From Amycolatopsis suaedae (GTDB lineage: Bacteria; Actinomycetota; Actinomycetes; Mycobacteriales; Pseudonocardiaceae), in NCBI RefSeq assembly GCF_004214935.1, contig NZ_SFCC01000018.1, positions 62,001 through 126,000 on the forward strand: a stretch of DNA of 64,000 nt, in the 5' to 3' direction. Below are positions 41,209 through 48,923 of this stretch, one piece after another. The position numbers and the translations under genes were made by a program. The notes beneath the pieces are model-generated. The model was not told where the DNA came from, made no database searches, and saw only the letters and a list, made by a program, of their open reading frames with translations. Every line of letters starts with the position of its first letter. The stretch's first letter is position 1.

Positions 41209-42048
41209 TCAACTCGGGGGTCCCTGTTCGACGCGGCGCAGCACCGGGGCGAGCTTGTCGAGGTCGTCGCCGCCGAGCAGCTGCCGCTCGTCCCACCAGG
41301 TGGCGCCGGCCTCGGCGAGCGGTGCGACGAGGTCGCGGCCCCCGGCGGGACTGATACCACCCACGACGACCTCGAACGGCCCATCGGCGCGGTACCGGTC
41401 GACGTAGGCCACGACCTCCCGGACCTGCTCGGCCGACGGAACCCGGCCGTGCCCGGCATCGGTGAACAGCGGAACCACGCCGTCCCAGCGTGCGGCGCGG
41501 CGCATCGGCCTGCGGTGCGGCCAGAAACCGGCGACCCAGACCGGCGGGCGGGGCCGCTGCACGGTCGCGGGCAGCAGGGTCACGTCGTCGACCCGGAAGT
41601 GCTTGCCGTCGTGGCTCACCGGCTCGCCGGACCAGTACCGCTCCAGCAGGTCCAGGCCCTCGTCGAGGCGTTCGGCCAGCACGACGGCGTCGGTGGTGTC
41701 GCCGAAGCTGCCGAACTCCGGCCCGACCGGCCCACCCAGCCCGGCGCTGAAGATCACCCGGCCGCCGCTGAGGGCGTCCAGCGTGGCCACCTGGCGGGCG
41801 AGCTGTTCGGGCCGCCGCCGGGCCACCGGCGTCACCAGGGTCCCGAGCCTGATCCGGGAGGTCGCCAGGGCGGCCGCGGTCAGCAGCATCCACGGGTCGC
41901 CGAACGGGACCCTTCGCTTGTCCAGTAGCACGTGGTCCCAGACGAACAACCCGTCCCAGCCTGCCTGCTCCGCCGCGGCGGCCACCTTTGCCACCGTCCT
42001 GGCGTCGGCGAAGTCCCCGAAGTTCGGGATGTTGATCGAGAAGCGCAT
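41209..42048 (-). CDS. Luciferase-like (LLM) F420/flavin-dependent oxidoreductase
   Basis: TIM-barrel oxidoreductase of 279 residues: MRFSINIPNFGDFADARTVA, GLFVWDHVLLDKRRVPFGDP, SRIRLGTLVTPVARRRPEQL, LSGGRVIFSAGLGGPVGPEF, PPVWVAGFWPHRRPMRRAAR. Typical F420-dependent LLM pattern. ATG start. It lies just upstream of the TetR gene, with the TetR operator directly after its stop codon, so it is likely a separate transcript unless it reads through into the operator. Substrate unknown. Confidence 0.88.
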   Translation of the reverse strand: MRFSINIPNFGDFADARTVAKVAAAAEQAGWDGLFVWDHVLLDKRRVPFGDPWMLLTAAALATSRIRLGTLVTPVARRRPEQLARQVATLDALSGGRVIFSAGLGGPVGPEFGSFGDTTDAVVLAERLDEGLDLLERYWSGEPVSHDGKHFRVDDVTLLPATVQRPRPPVWVAGFWPHRRPMRRAARWDGVVPLFTDAGHGRVPSAEQVREVVAYVDRYRADGPFEVVVGGISPAGGRDLVAPLAEAGATWWDERQLLGGDDLDKLAPVLRRVEQGPPS

Positions 42049-42168
42049 CACCGCAGCGTGCCCGTGGCTCGCCGGGCGGGGCAAGCGGATTAGAAGGAGA
42101 CCCGGTCGGTGCTGTCGGCGCGCAGCACGGATTCCTGGCCGTAGAGCCGTGGGCCTGAGGTCAAGCTC

Positions 42169-42215
42169 GTGAAGGCCACCTTCATTACGTGTGACGTGGT
42201 GATGGTGGCCTTCAC
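42169..42215. repeat. Dispersed hairpin repeat, A-type, copy 2 (inverted orientation)
   Basis: Left arm GTGAAGGCCACCTTCAT is identical to copy 1; the right arm has two mismatches. The 13-nt loop TACGTGTGACGTG is the exact reverse complement of the loop in copies 1 and 3, so this copy is inserted in the other direction. It lies in the 234-bp gap between the LLM gene and the 3' end of the MarR gene. Confidence 0.85.
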
Positions 42216-42282
42216 GTGCTCCGGTGCTTGGGTGGGTTGCCTCGTTCGTGGTGGCTGGCGGGGCGGTTGTGGTTTGGAGGGG

Positions 42283-42756
42283 TCAGGACTCGTCGGCGCA
42301 GTAGGCCCGCTGTTCGGCCGCGATCGCCCGCAGATAGGCGGTGACCACCTCGGCGTCCTCACCCAGTTCCCTCGCCACCCGGTCGAAGCGCGCCAGCATC
42401 GGACCCAGCGCCCGCATCGCCGCCTGCCACCCCTGTTCGGTCAGCTCGACGACGATGCGCCTGCGGTCGGTCGGGTGCTTGCGGCGGCGGACGTGACCGG
42501 CCGCCACCAGCCGGTCGACCATCTCGGTCGCCGACGCCGAACGGATGCCGAGGCGTTCGGCCAGCTCGACGGTGCCGAGCCCGCCTCCGGTGTCGCTCAG
42601 CACTTCCAGCGCCCGCACGTCGTTGTACGACACGCCCATCCGGCGCGCGATGGCCCGGCCCGCGTCGCTGGCGGTACGGGTGACCTCCCACAGCGCCCAC
42701 GTCGGGTCCTCCGCCTGCCAGCGCCGCCGTTCCCGCCGCTCGACCTCGTCGATCAT
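42283..42756 (-). CDS. MarR family transcriptional regulator
   Basis: A 157-residue winged-helix regulator. It shows ARRMGVSYNDVRALEVLSDT, the recognition region GTVELAERLGIRSASATEMV, and the wing HVRRRKHPTDRRRIVVELTE. Length and pattern match MarR. ATG start directly borders the first of two palindromic operators. It is divergent from a P450 gene, the probable target. An A-type hairpin repeat lies after its stop. Confidence 0.92.
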   Translation of the reverse strand: MIDEVERRERRRWQAEDPTWALWEVTRTASDAGRAIARRMGVSYNDVRALEVLSDTGGGLGTVELAERLGIRSASATEMVDRLVAAGHVRRRKHPTDRRRIVVELTEQGWQAAMRALGPMLARFDRVARELGEDAEVVTAYLRAIAAEQRAYCADES

Positions 42757-42815
42757 GCTAGGCAGCCTAGCGACCGGTGCACCAAAGGTGGTAATTTCGC
42801 TAGGCGACCTAGCGA
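42757..42815. promoter_or_regulatory. Two palindromic MarR operators between the MarR gene and the P450 gene
   Basis: Operator 1: GCTAGGC-A-GCCTAGC (42757-42771), touching the MarR start codon. Operator 2: TCGCTAGG-CGA-CCTAGCGA (42797-42815), just upstream of the P450 ribosome site (GGGGAGG). Both share CTAGGC/CCTAGC. Centres are about 42 bp apart, roughly four helical turns, so dimers would bind on the same DNA face and control both divergent genes. Confidence 0.85.
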
Positions 42816-42830
42816 CCTGGGGAGGATTCC

Positions 42831-43907
42831 ATGACCAACCCGTTCACCTCGACCACTTTCCGTCTCGGCGATCACCGGGCCACCGCACGCGGCCCGGCAC
42901 TGCGCAGGGAGGAGTCGCCCGCGGGCGGGCCGGTGTGGGTGATCGCCGACAACGACCTGGCCCGGCGGGCGATCAACGACCGGCGCATCACCAAGGACAC
43001 CGCGTTCGCCCCCGCCCACTGGCGCACCTGGGAGAACGGCCTCGAGCCGCCGGGCGGGCAGCAGCCGTCGCTGACCACCCTCGACGGCGAGGAACACCTG
43101 CGGCTGCGGCGCGCCCACACGCCGCTGTTCACCGCTCGCCGCCTGCGCGAGCACACCGGCCGGATGGCCGAGCTGGCCCGGACCCTGCTCGGCGCGGCCG
43201 GGCCGGATCTGGCCGCGGACTTCACCATGCGGTACCCGCTCTCGGTCATCTGCCACGTCCTCGGCGTCCCCGCCGAACACCTCGACGCGGTCACCGCCGC
43301 CCTGCGTGGCATGACGACCGGGACCGGCGAGGACATCTGGCGCGGCACCGTCGAGCTGACCCGGCTCACCGCCACGGCACTGCACGTCCCGGACTCCGGC
43401 GCGGCCGAGCTGCGCTCCCGCCTGCCCGCCGACCTCACCGACGAGCAGGTCGGCTACCTGCTGTTCGGCCTGGTGATGGCCGGGCAGATCACCACGGAGG
43501 CCACGCTCGGTTTCCTCATCGCCCACCACCTCGCCGGCCACCAGGGCGACACCGACGACGAGACGTTCGTCCGCGACGTCGTGCGCAGGCACTCGCCCGC
43601 CCCGTTCACGCTGTGGCGGTTCACCACCGAGGAAATCGAGCTGGACGGCCAGACCCTGCCGCCCCGTTCCCCCGTGCTGGCCCACATCCAGGGCATCAAC
43701 GATGCCGGTGACGACCTGACGTTCGGCGCCGGCGCGCACTACTGCGTCGGCGCCCAGCTGGCCCAGCTCGAACTGGTCACCCTGCTCCGGATCCTGCGCA
43801 CCGACTTCCCCGCCGCCCGGCTGGAGATGCCGTTCGACGAACTACCCGTCCACCAGGCGGGCGTCAACGGCGTCCGGCTCACGCGGCTACCGGTGACGCT
43901 GCGGTGA
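42831..43907 (+). CDS. Cytochrome P450, short form with DxxR in place of ExxR
   Basis: Heme monooxygenase of 358 residues, shorter than the usual ~400. C-helix region EEHLRLRRAHTPLFTARRLR, I-helix AGQITTEATLGFL at 217-229, and heme-ligand loop FGAGAHYCVGAQLAQLE with Cys305. The K-helix, normally ExxR, reads DVVRRHSPAP (Asp249-Arg252), a conservative but rare change. The segment between K-helix and heme loop is also shortened. ATG after GGGGAGGATTCC. It is divergent from the MarR regulator with two operators in between, so it is probably induced by a small compound. Substrate unknown. The 3' end overlaps the convergent gene by 29 bp. Confidence 0.88.
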   Translation: MTNPFTSTTFRLGDHRATARGPALRREESPAGGPVWVIADNDLARRAINDRRITKDTAFAPAHWRTWENGLEPPGGQQPSLTTLDGEEHLRLRRAHTPLFTARRLREHTGRMAELARTLLGAAGPDLAADFTMRYPLSVICHVLGVPAEHLDAVTAALRGMTTGTGEDIWRGTVELTRLTATALHVPDSGAAELRSRLPADLTDEQVGYLLFGLVMAGQITTEATLGFLIAHHLAGHQGDTDDETFVRDVVRRHSPAPFTLWRFTTEEIELDGQTLPPRSPVLAHIQGINDAGDDLTFGAGAHYCVGAQLAQLELVTLLRILRTDFPAARLEMPFDELPVHQAGVNGVRLTRLPVTLR

Positions 43908-44532
43908 TCCGGCCGCGGAGCAGGGTCACGCCGTAAACCCCCAGCCAGACCGCCCACAGCAGCCAGCCGGCCAGCCCCACCAGGCTGAGCGGGCCCTGCT
44001 CCGCGGTCACCCACGGGGCCAGCGTCGCCCCCGCGAACAGCAGCGCCGCACCGGTCAGCCCGACGGCGGCGTGCCACCGGCGGACCAGCCCGGCACGCCG
44101 CCCGCCGAGCGTGAAGCCCACCAGCGCGAGGGCGAGGAACGTCCCGTTGAACGCGATCAGCACGTCGTGCAGCCTCCACAGCCCGCCGGTCGCGCCCTCG
44201 CCGGCCAGCGCCAGCCGCAGCGCGATCACCACGCTGAACACGGCGTTCTGCAGCACCACCCCGGCGAAACCGACCAGTGCCCACACGCGATCGGCAGACC
44301 ACAGCGCCGCCAGCGCACCGGCGGCGAACACCGTCGAGGCCACCCAGGCCAGCGGGAGCACCACCGTCACGGCGGCGACGAGGTCCCGCTGCGAGCCGAA
44401 GAAAGCCAGCGCCTCGGCGGCACCGGTCCCCGGAGTGGGCAACCCGGCGGGCACCAGCACGGCGTTGCCGAGGACGATCAGGGCGGCGAAGCCGAGTGCG
44501 GCGACGCCCGTCAATTTGGTTTTATCAGTCAT
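43879..44532 (-). CDS. Integral membrane protein of unknown function (DUF4386-like)
   Basis: A 217-residue hydrophobic protein with about six helices (LTGVAALGFAALIVLGNAVL, AAVTVVLPLAWVASTVFAAG, VWALVGFAGVVLQNAVFSVV, VLIAFNGTFLALALVGFTLG, VGLTGAALLFAGATLAPW, LVGLAGWLLWAVWLGVYGVT). ATG start. It is divergent from a TetR gene across a 36-bp A+T-rich gap and is the obvious target of it. It converges on the P450 gene with a 29-bp overlap. No enzymatic or transport motif is recognised. Confidence 0.83.
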   Translation of the reverse strand: MTDKTKLTGVAALGFAALIVLGNAVLVPAGLPTPGTGAAEALAFFGSQRDLVAAVTVVLPLAWVASTVFAAGALAALWSADRVWALVGFAGVVLQNAVFSVVIALRLALAGEGATGGLWRLHDVLIAFNGTFLALALVGFTLGGRRAGLVRRWHAAVGLTGAALLFAGATLAPWVTAEQGPLSLVGLAGWLLWAVWLGVYGVTLLRGRITAASPVAA

Positions 44533-44568
44533 ATAATCAATGTAGCGAAGTTCAACCGAAAGGTGCGA

Positions 44569-45207
44569 ATGACAGCGGAACCAGGCCGCCGCCGGTACGA
44601 CTCGACGCGCCGGGCCGCACAGGCGGAGCAGACGAAGGCCGAGATCGCCCGCGCCGCCCGCGCCCTGTTCGTCAGCAGGGGCTGGGCTGCGACGACCGTC
44701 CGCGACGTCGCGCGGGAAGCGGGCGTCTCGGTCCCCACCGTGTACTCGGCCTACGGGCAGAAGAAGGGGCTGGCCAGGGCACTCGCCGACGCCGCCGACC
44801 TCACCGCCGACAGGCCGCGCATGCTCGCCGACCTCGACGCCCCCGGCGCCACCCCGGCCGGGCAGCTCGCGGCCATGTCCGGCTACGACCGCAGGCTGTT
44901 CGAACGCTCCGGCGACGTCATCGTCCTGCTCCGGGAGGCCGGGCGGACCGAGCCGGACCTGGCAGGCGCCTACGCCGACGGCAGGCGGCTGGGCGACCAG
45001 ACCAGGGTGCGGGTGTTCTCGTCGTGGCCGGACGGTGTCCTGCGTGCCGGTCTCGACGTCGCCGCCGCCGTCGACATCTACGCGGCGCTGTGCAACATCG
45101 ACGTCTACACCACGCTCACGGTCGAACGGGGCTGGCCGGCGGACCGGGTCGAACGCTGGTGGGCGGACGCGCTCGCCAGGGAACTGCTGGCTCAGCGGCG
45201 CAGCTGA
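44569..45207 (+). CDS. TetR family transcriptional regulator
   Basis: A 212-residue repressor. The helix-turn-helix reads TVRDVAREAGVSVPTVYSAY at ~40-59, preceded by RYDSTRRAAQAEQTKAEIAR. The ligand-binding domain contains AAMSGYDRRLFERSGDVIVL and VDIYAALCNIDVYTTLTVER. ATG follows AAAGG at good spacing; a GTG two codons upstream is possible. The 36 bp between it and the divergent membrane-protein gene must hold both promoters and the operator. The 3' end overlaps the convergent BlaB-like gene by 16 bp. Confidence 0.88.
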   Translation: MTAEPGRRRYDSTRRAAQAEQTKAEIARAARALFVSRGWAATTVRDVAREAGVSVPTVYSAYGQKKGLARALADAADLTADRPRMLADLDAPGATPAGQLAAMSGYDRRLFERSGDVIVLLREAGRTEPDLAGAYADGRRLGDQTRVRVFSSWPDGVLRAGLDVAAAVDIYAALCNIDVYTTLTVERGWPADRVERWWADALARELLAQRRS

Positions 45208-46088
45208 TCCCGCATGGCCCTGGCGACGCGGGCCATCAGCGCCTCGGCGCCCGGCTGGCTGACGGCAGGGACCCGCGACTCGGTCAGCGCCGCCACCGCG
45301 AACAGGCCGCCGTCGGAGTGTTCGACCACGCCGAACTCGTGCCGCAGGTTCAGCAACGTGCCGGTCTTCGACGACCACACCGACGCGTCCGAGCTGAACT
45401 CCGGGGCCAGCCGCTGACGCAGCAGGTTCAGCCGCATCAGCTCCCGCACCCTGGCGGCGACGTCCGGGTGAATGCGCGAGGGCGTCCACAGCGCCTGCGC
45501 CAGATCGACGAACGCCCGTGCCGAACCGGAGCTGCCCCTGGTCACGTCCAGCTGCGGGATGGGGTGGCCGCGGCCGACGGTGCCCGAGCCGATCGCCAGC
45601 GTCTGCGCCAGGTGTTTCTCCGCGGGGTCCAGCCGTTCGGCGACGGTGTCGCTCAGCTCCCGGATCGCGTGCCGCACGGTGATGCCCCGCACGCCCCACT
45701 CCCCCAGCATCGCGGCCACCCGGTCCGGCGGGGTCAGGCCGAACAACGTGTCGGCGGCGGTGTTGTCGCTCAGCGCGACGGCGAGATAGAGCAGGTCCTC
45801 CACGGCGATCCGGGCCGGGTGGCGGAACTGGCTGGTGCCGGTCGGCCCCACCACGGCCTCGCCCGGCTCGACGAGAACGGGCCGGGCACCGTCCAGCTCC
45901 CCGGTGCGGATGCGCTCCAGCGTCGCCGCCACGAGCGGCACCTTGACCAGCGATGCCGACGGGAACTCCAGGTCGGGATCGATCGCCAGCTCCGCACCGG
46001 ACCGCAGGTCGCGGACCAGGAACGAGCCACGCAACCCGGCGTCGTCGAGTTCCTCGCCCAGCTCGCGCAACAACGCGTCGTCGTTCAC
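45192..46088 (-). CDS. BlaB-like cytosolic penicillin-recognising serine hydrolase (regulatory)
   Basis: A 298-residue protein of the class A beta-lactamase fold: SxxK in FPSASLVKVPL (Ser46, Lys49), SDN in VALSDNTAAD, and KTG in VWSSKTGTLLNLRHE. There is no signal peptide, so it stays in the cytosol and cannot serve as a normal secreted beta-lactamase. The GTG start overlaps the LysR stop (GTGA), making a two-gene operon divergent from a true beta-lactamase gene. This is the layout of blaA-blaB and blaL in Streptomyces cacaoi, where BlaB is needed for induction. A sensor of cell-wall fragments or beta-lactam is the likely role. Confidence 0.82.
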   Translation of the reverse strand: MNDDALLRELGEELDDAGLRGSFLVRDLRSGAELAIDPDLEFPSASLVKVPLVAATLERIRTGELDGARPVLVEPGEAVVGPTGTSQFRHPARIAVEDLLYLAVALSDNTAADTLFGLTPPDRVAAMLGEWGVRGITVRHAIRELSDTVAERLDPAEKHLAQTLAIGSGTVGRGHPIPQLDVTRGSSGSARAFVDLAQALWTPSRIHPDVAARVRELMRLNLLRQRLAPEFSSDASVWSSKTGTLLNLRHEFGVVEHSDGGLFAVAALTESRVPAVSQPGAEALMARVARAMRDQLRR

Positions 46089-46966
46089 CCGGCACTTCCT
46101 TCCGCACCCAGGCAACGGGCGATACCGGCGGCGCAGGCCCGCAACCGGGCGGCGTCGTCGGCGACGGCCGCCGCCAGGTCGTACCCGCGCGCCAGCCGCA
46201 GTTCCCCGATCGGCTGCCAGCTCAGCCCGAGCTCGCCGGCCTGAGCGCGGGAACACAGCAGGAGGTTATGGGTACCGAGGACGTCCGCGGTCGCCGACAC
46301 CAGCGAGTCGGCGACGCTCACCTGCGACGGCCGCAGCCCGACGGCGTCCCGCATCCGCAGCACCCGGTCCCGGATGTGCGGGACGTCGTCCTCGGGCTGG
46401 ATCCACACCCGCCTGCGGCCGGCCGGCTCGGATCGCAGTGCCCGCAACGACTCCAGGTACACCGCACCCGTGCCGGCGGCGCCGGAGCCGGCGACGCCGA
46501 GTGGCACCGTCCACGCGCCGTCGGACTCGGGAACCGCCACCAGCGCCACTCGCACCTCCCGGTTGCGGACGAGTTCGGCCCGCTGCCCGGGCGGCGCGGG
46601 CCGGAAGTCGAGGAACACGTCGTGGACGCGTGCGTCGGCGTCGAGGTTGGCCAGCTCCCGGACGCCGCAGGTCTGCGGCACCGCGACCCGCATCGGCCGC
46701 AGGCGGGCCCGGCGGGCCTCGTGCTCCATGTCGTCGGCCAGCCGCACCAGCCGCTGGGCCGACGGCAGCAGGTCCAGGCCGAACGGGGTCAGCGATGCCC
46801 GCCGCGTGGACCGGTCGAACAGCCTGCCGCCGAGATGGTCCTCCAGCGCGGCGACCCGGCGACTGGCGACCGGCTGCGGAATCCCCGCCGCCGCGGCGCC
46901 GAGCGTGAAGCTGCCGCGCTCGCTGACATGCACGAACGCCCGGTACGCCCCGATCAGGTCCACCAC
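46085..46966 (-). CDS. LysR family regulator (BlaA-like, beta-lactamase activator)
   Basis: A 293-residue LysR regulator. N-terminal helix-turn-helix: FVHVSERGSFTLGAAAAGIP, QPVASRRVAALEDHLGGRLF, DRSTRRASLTPFGLDLLP. The effector domain begins PMRVAVPQTCGVRELANL. It is divergent from a class A beta-lactamase gene and coupled to the BlaB-like gene. In the Streptomyces cacaoi system BlaA binds the blaA-blaL intergenic region and activates blaL. The gap here (46967-47072) holds TTCGCATGAA and TTC-rich stretches that could be the binding site. Confidence 0.85.
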   Translation of the reverse strand: MVDLIGAYRAFVHVSERGSFTLGAAAAGIPQPVASRRVAALEDHLGGRLFDRSTRRASLTPFGLDLLPSAQRLVRLADDMEHEARRARLRPMRVAVPQTCGVRELANLDADARVHDVFLDFRPAPPGQRAELVRNREVRVALVAVPESDGAWTVPLGVAGSGAAGTGAVYLESLRALRSEPAGRRRVWIQPEDDVPHIRDRVLRMRDAVGLRPSQVSVADSLVSATADVLGTHNLLLCSRAQAGELGLSWQPIGELRLARGYDLAAAVADDAARLRACAAGIARCLGAEGSAG

Positions 46967-47072
46967 CTGATCTTATGCCACCTTCGCATGAAAACTTCTA
47001 TTTCCGTCTTCGACAGCATGACCAGGGCTCGGAAGACTGCCGTTCGAACCCCACGGCAGAAAGGTGATCTTC

Positions 47073-47978
47073 GTGTCCCGTTCGTTCCCGCGACTCGGTA
47101 CCGCGCTGCTGGCGGCCGTCGCGCTGGCCGCGTGCGCACCGGCGGCGGAGCAGCCGCCCGCCCCCGCGCCACCGTCCCCCGCCGCGGCGCCGGTGGTGTC
47201 GCGTGACGCCGAGTTCGGTCAGCTGGAGAGCCGGTTCGCCGCCCGGCTCGGCGTCTACGCCATCGACACCGGCAGTGGCAGGGAGGTGGCGTTCCGGCCC
47301 GACGAACGGTTCGCGTTCGCGTCGACGTTCAAGGCGCTGGCCGCGGCCGCGGTCCTGCGTGCCAACACGCCGGCCGAGCTGGACCAGATCGTCCGCTACA
47401 CCCGGGCGGACCTGCAGGAGCACGCCCCGATCGCGGAGAAGCACGTCGACACCGGCATGTCGCTGCGGGCGCTGTGCGACGCCGCGGTCCGCTACAGCGA
47501 CAACACCGCGGGAAACCTGCTGCTGAACGAACTGGGCGGCCCGGCGGGCCTGACCCGGGTGCTGCGCGAACTCGGTGACCAGACGACGCGGTCGGACCGG
47601 ATGGAGCCAGAGCTGAACGAGGCGACGCCCGGCGACCCCAGGGACACCAGCACCCCGCGGGCGCTGGCAGGCAGCCTGCGCACGTTCGCCCTCGGCGACG
47701 CGCTGGCCGCGGACAAGCGGGAGATCTTCGTCGACCTGCTGCGCCGCAACACCACCGGCGACAAGGTGATCCGTGCCGGGACACCGGCCGGCTGGGTGGT
47801 CGGCGACAAGACCGGGACGGCCGACTACGGCGGCCGCAACGACATCGCCGTGATCTGGCCGCCGGGCCGGGCACCGATCGTGCTCGCGCTGCTCAGTGCC
47901 CGGTCCAGCACCGAGGACCAGCCCCAGGACGCGCTGCTGGCCGAGGCGACGAAGGTGGCGCTGGCGGCGCTGGGCTGA
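47073..47978 (+). CDS. Class A beta-lactamase (lipoprotein)
   Basis: Hydrolyses beta-lactam antibiotics with an active-site serine. The 301 residues start with a lipoprotein signal (SFPRLGTALLAAVALAAC, Cys21), a Pro/Ala linker, then SxxK in FASTFKALA (Ser84, Lys87), SDN in VRYSDNTAGN, the omega-loop Glu in EPELNEATPGDPRDTSTP, and KTG in GDKTGTADYG. All catalytic residues are present. The GTG reading MSRSFPRL is chosen for AAAGG at 9 bp; an upstream GTG would overlap it. It is divergent from the BlaA/BlaB operon, so it is expected to be inducible. Anchored outside the cell membrane. Confidence 0.93.
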   Translation: MSRSFPRLGTALLAAVALAACAPAAEQPPAPAPPSPAAAPVVSRDAEFGQLESRFAARLGVYAIDTGSGREVAFRPDERFAFASTFKALAAAAVLRANTPAELDQIVRYTRADLQEHAPIAEKHVDTGMSLRALCDAAVRYSDNTAGNLLLNELGGPAGLTRVLRELGDQTTRSDRMEPELNEATPGDPRDTSTPRALAGSLRTFALGDALAADKREIFVDLLRRNTTGDKVIRAGTPAGWVVGDKTGTADYGGRNDIAVIWPPGRAPIVLALLSARSSTEDQPQDALLAEATKVALAALG

Positions 47979-48043
47979 GTGGTGCACGTCTCGCACGTTC
48001 GGTGGTTGTGCCGCGCGGCACCGTAGGCCAGGTTGATCGCGTG

Positions 48044-48886
48044 ATGGCCAGGCGCAGGGTGGCGCGACAACGGGAGGACCGCACGCCGCTGTCGGGGCGG
48101 GTCCGCCGGGTCTGGGAGGTGGTGACCACCGGGCTCGCCCTGATCACCGCGATCTACCTGGTGCTCAGCACGATCGAGCCGACGAGGCTGATCCTGGAGC
48201 GCTACGTCCTCAAGCTCAACGTGGAGGTGCTCACCGCGATCGTGGCGATCATGCTGGAGGTCGCCATCATCGCCGTCTACCAGCTGGGCCGCCAGGTCCG
48301 CAAGCTGCGTACCGAGCTGGCGCCGCGGGTGCACGGGCAGGTGGTCTACGACGTCAGCACCGTCGTGGAAGCCGTACGCAGGCTGGGCGCGGACGGCCGC
48401 CGCGGCGAGCGGACGCTGGAGGTGCTGGGCCTGACGCTGAACACCACGTGGCCGCAGCTCGCCGCGTGGCTCACCGGCCACGAGTCGCCGTCGCGGTGGC
48501 GGATCACGTTGTACTGCCTGGATCCGGAGTTCGCCGAGACCTGCGACGAACTACCCGGCCACTGGTCCACCGAGGCGGCCCGCAGCGCGCACCGCGTCCG
48601 GGCACTGCTGGAGGAGGAAGCAGGCGACCTGGAGCAGCGCCGGATCACCGTTGACCTGCGGACCTACGATTTCGTGCCGGTGGTGCACGGGTTCCGGCTG
48701 GGCAACGGGGAGATCTTCCTGGCCTACCTGCAGTGGTCGGAATCGGGCCGGGTGCGGCCGTTCGAGTTCTACGAGCGCATCGCCCCGGAGGACACCTCGG
48801 AGCGGGCCAACCGCTACCGCGACCTGTTCGACAGCTGGCTGGCCCGCGCCGAGCACAGGTCGGCGGAGGCCGTCCCGGCCGAGTGA
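48044..48886 (+). CDS. Membrane-anchored protein of unknown function
   Basis: A 280-residue protein. An N-terminal Arg-rich stretch is followed by two membrane helices (VWEVVTTGLALITAIYLVLS and VLTAIVAIMLEVAIIAVYQL). The remaining ~200 residues are a soluble domain (GLTLNTTWPQLAAWLTG, RWRITLYCLDPEF, VDLRTYDFVPVVHGFRLGNG, IFLAYLQWSESG, ERYRDLFDSW-like end). The soluble part resembles phospholipase-D-like or nucleotide-sensing domains in pattern only; no catalytic motif is seen. ATG start is used; GTG starts one and fourteen codons upstream are possible. The gene ends 37 bp before LigD-like. Confidence 0.78.
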   Translation: MARRRVARQREDRTPLSGRVRRVWEVVTTGLALITAIYLVLSTIEPTRLILERYVLKLNVEVLTAIVAIMLEVAIIAVYQLGRQVRKLRTELAPRVHGQVVYDVSTVVEAVRRLGADGRRGERTLEVLGLTLNTTWPQLAAWLTGHESPSRWRITLYCLDPEFAETCDELPGHWSTEAARSAHRVRALLEEEAGDLEQRRITVDLRTYDFVPVVHGFRLGNGEIFLAYLQWSESGRVRPFEFYERIAPEDTSERANRYRDLFDSWLARAEHRSAEAVPAE

Positions 48887-48913
48887 CTTTTCCCGGGCAC
48901 CGGCAACGGGTAA
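48887..48913 (+). promoter_or_regulatory. Possible stress-sigma-type promoter of the LigD-like gene
   Basis: CTTT, 17 bp, GGGTAA, then 10 bp to the GTG. The -35 is weak and the spacer long, but the -10 and its distance to the start agree with the strong members in this window. Confidence 0.4.
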
Positions 48914-48923
48914 GAGTGTGGTT

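Noticed and set aside
45192..46088. A second functional beta-lactamase
   Set aside because: It has no signal peptide and its gene is coupled to the LysR activator as in blaA-blaB, so a regulatory role is more likely than resistance.
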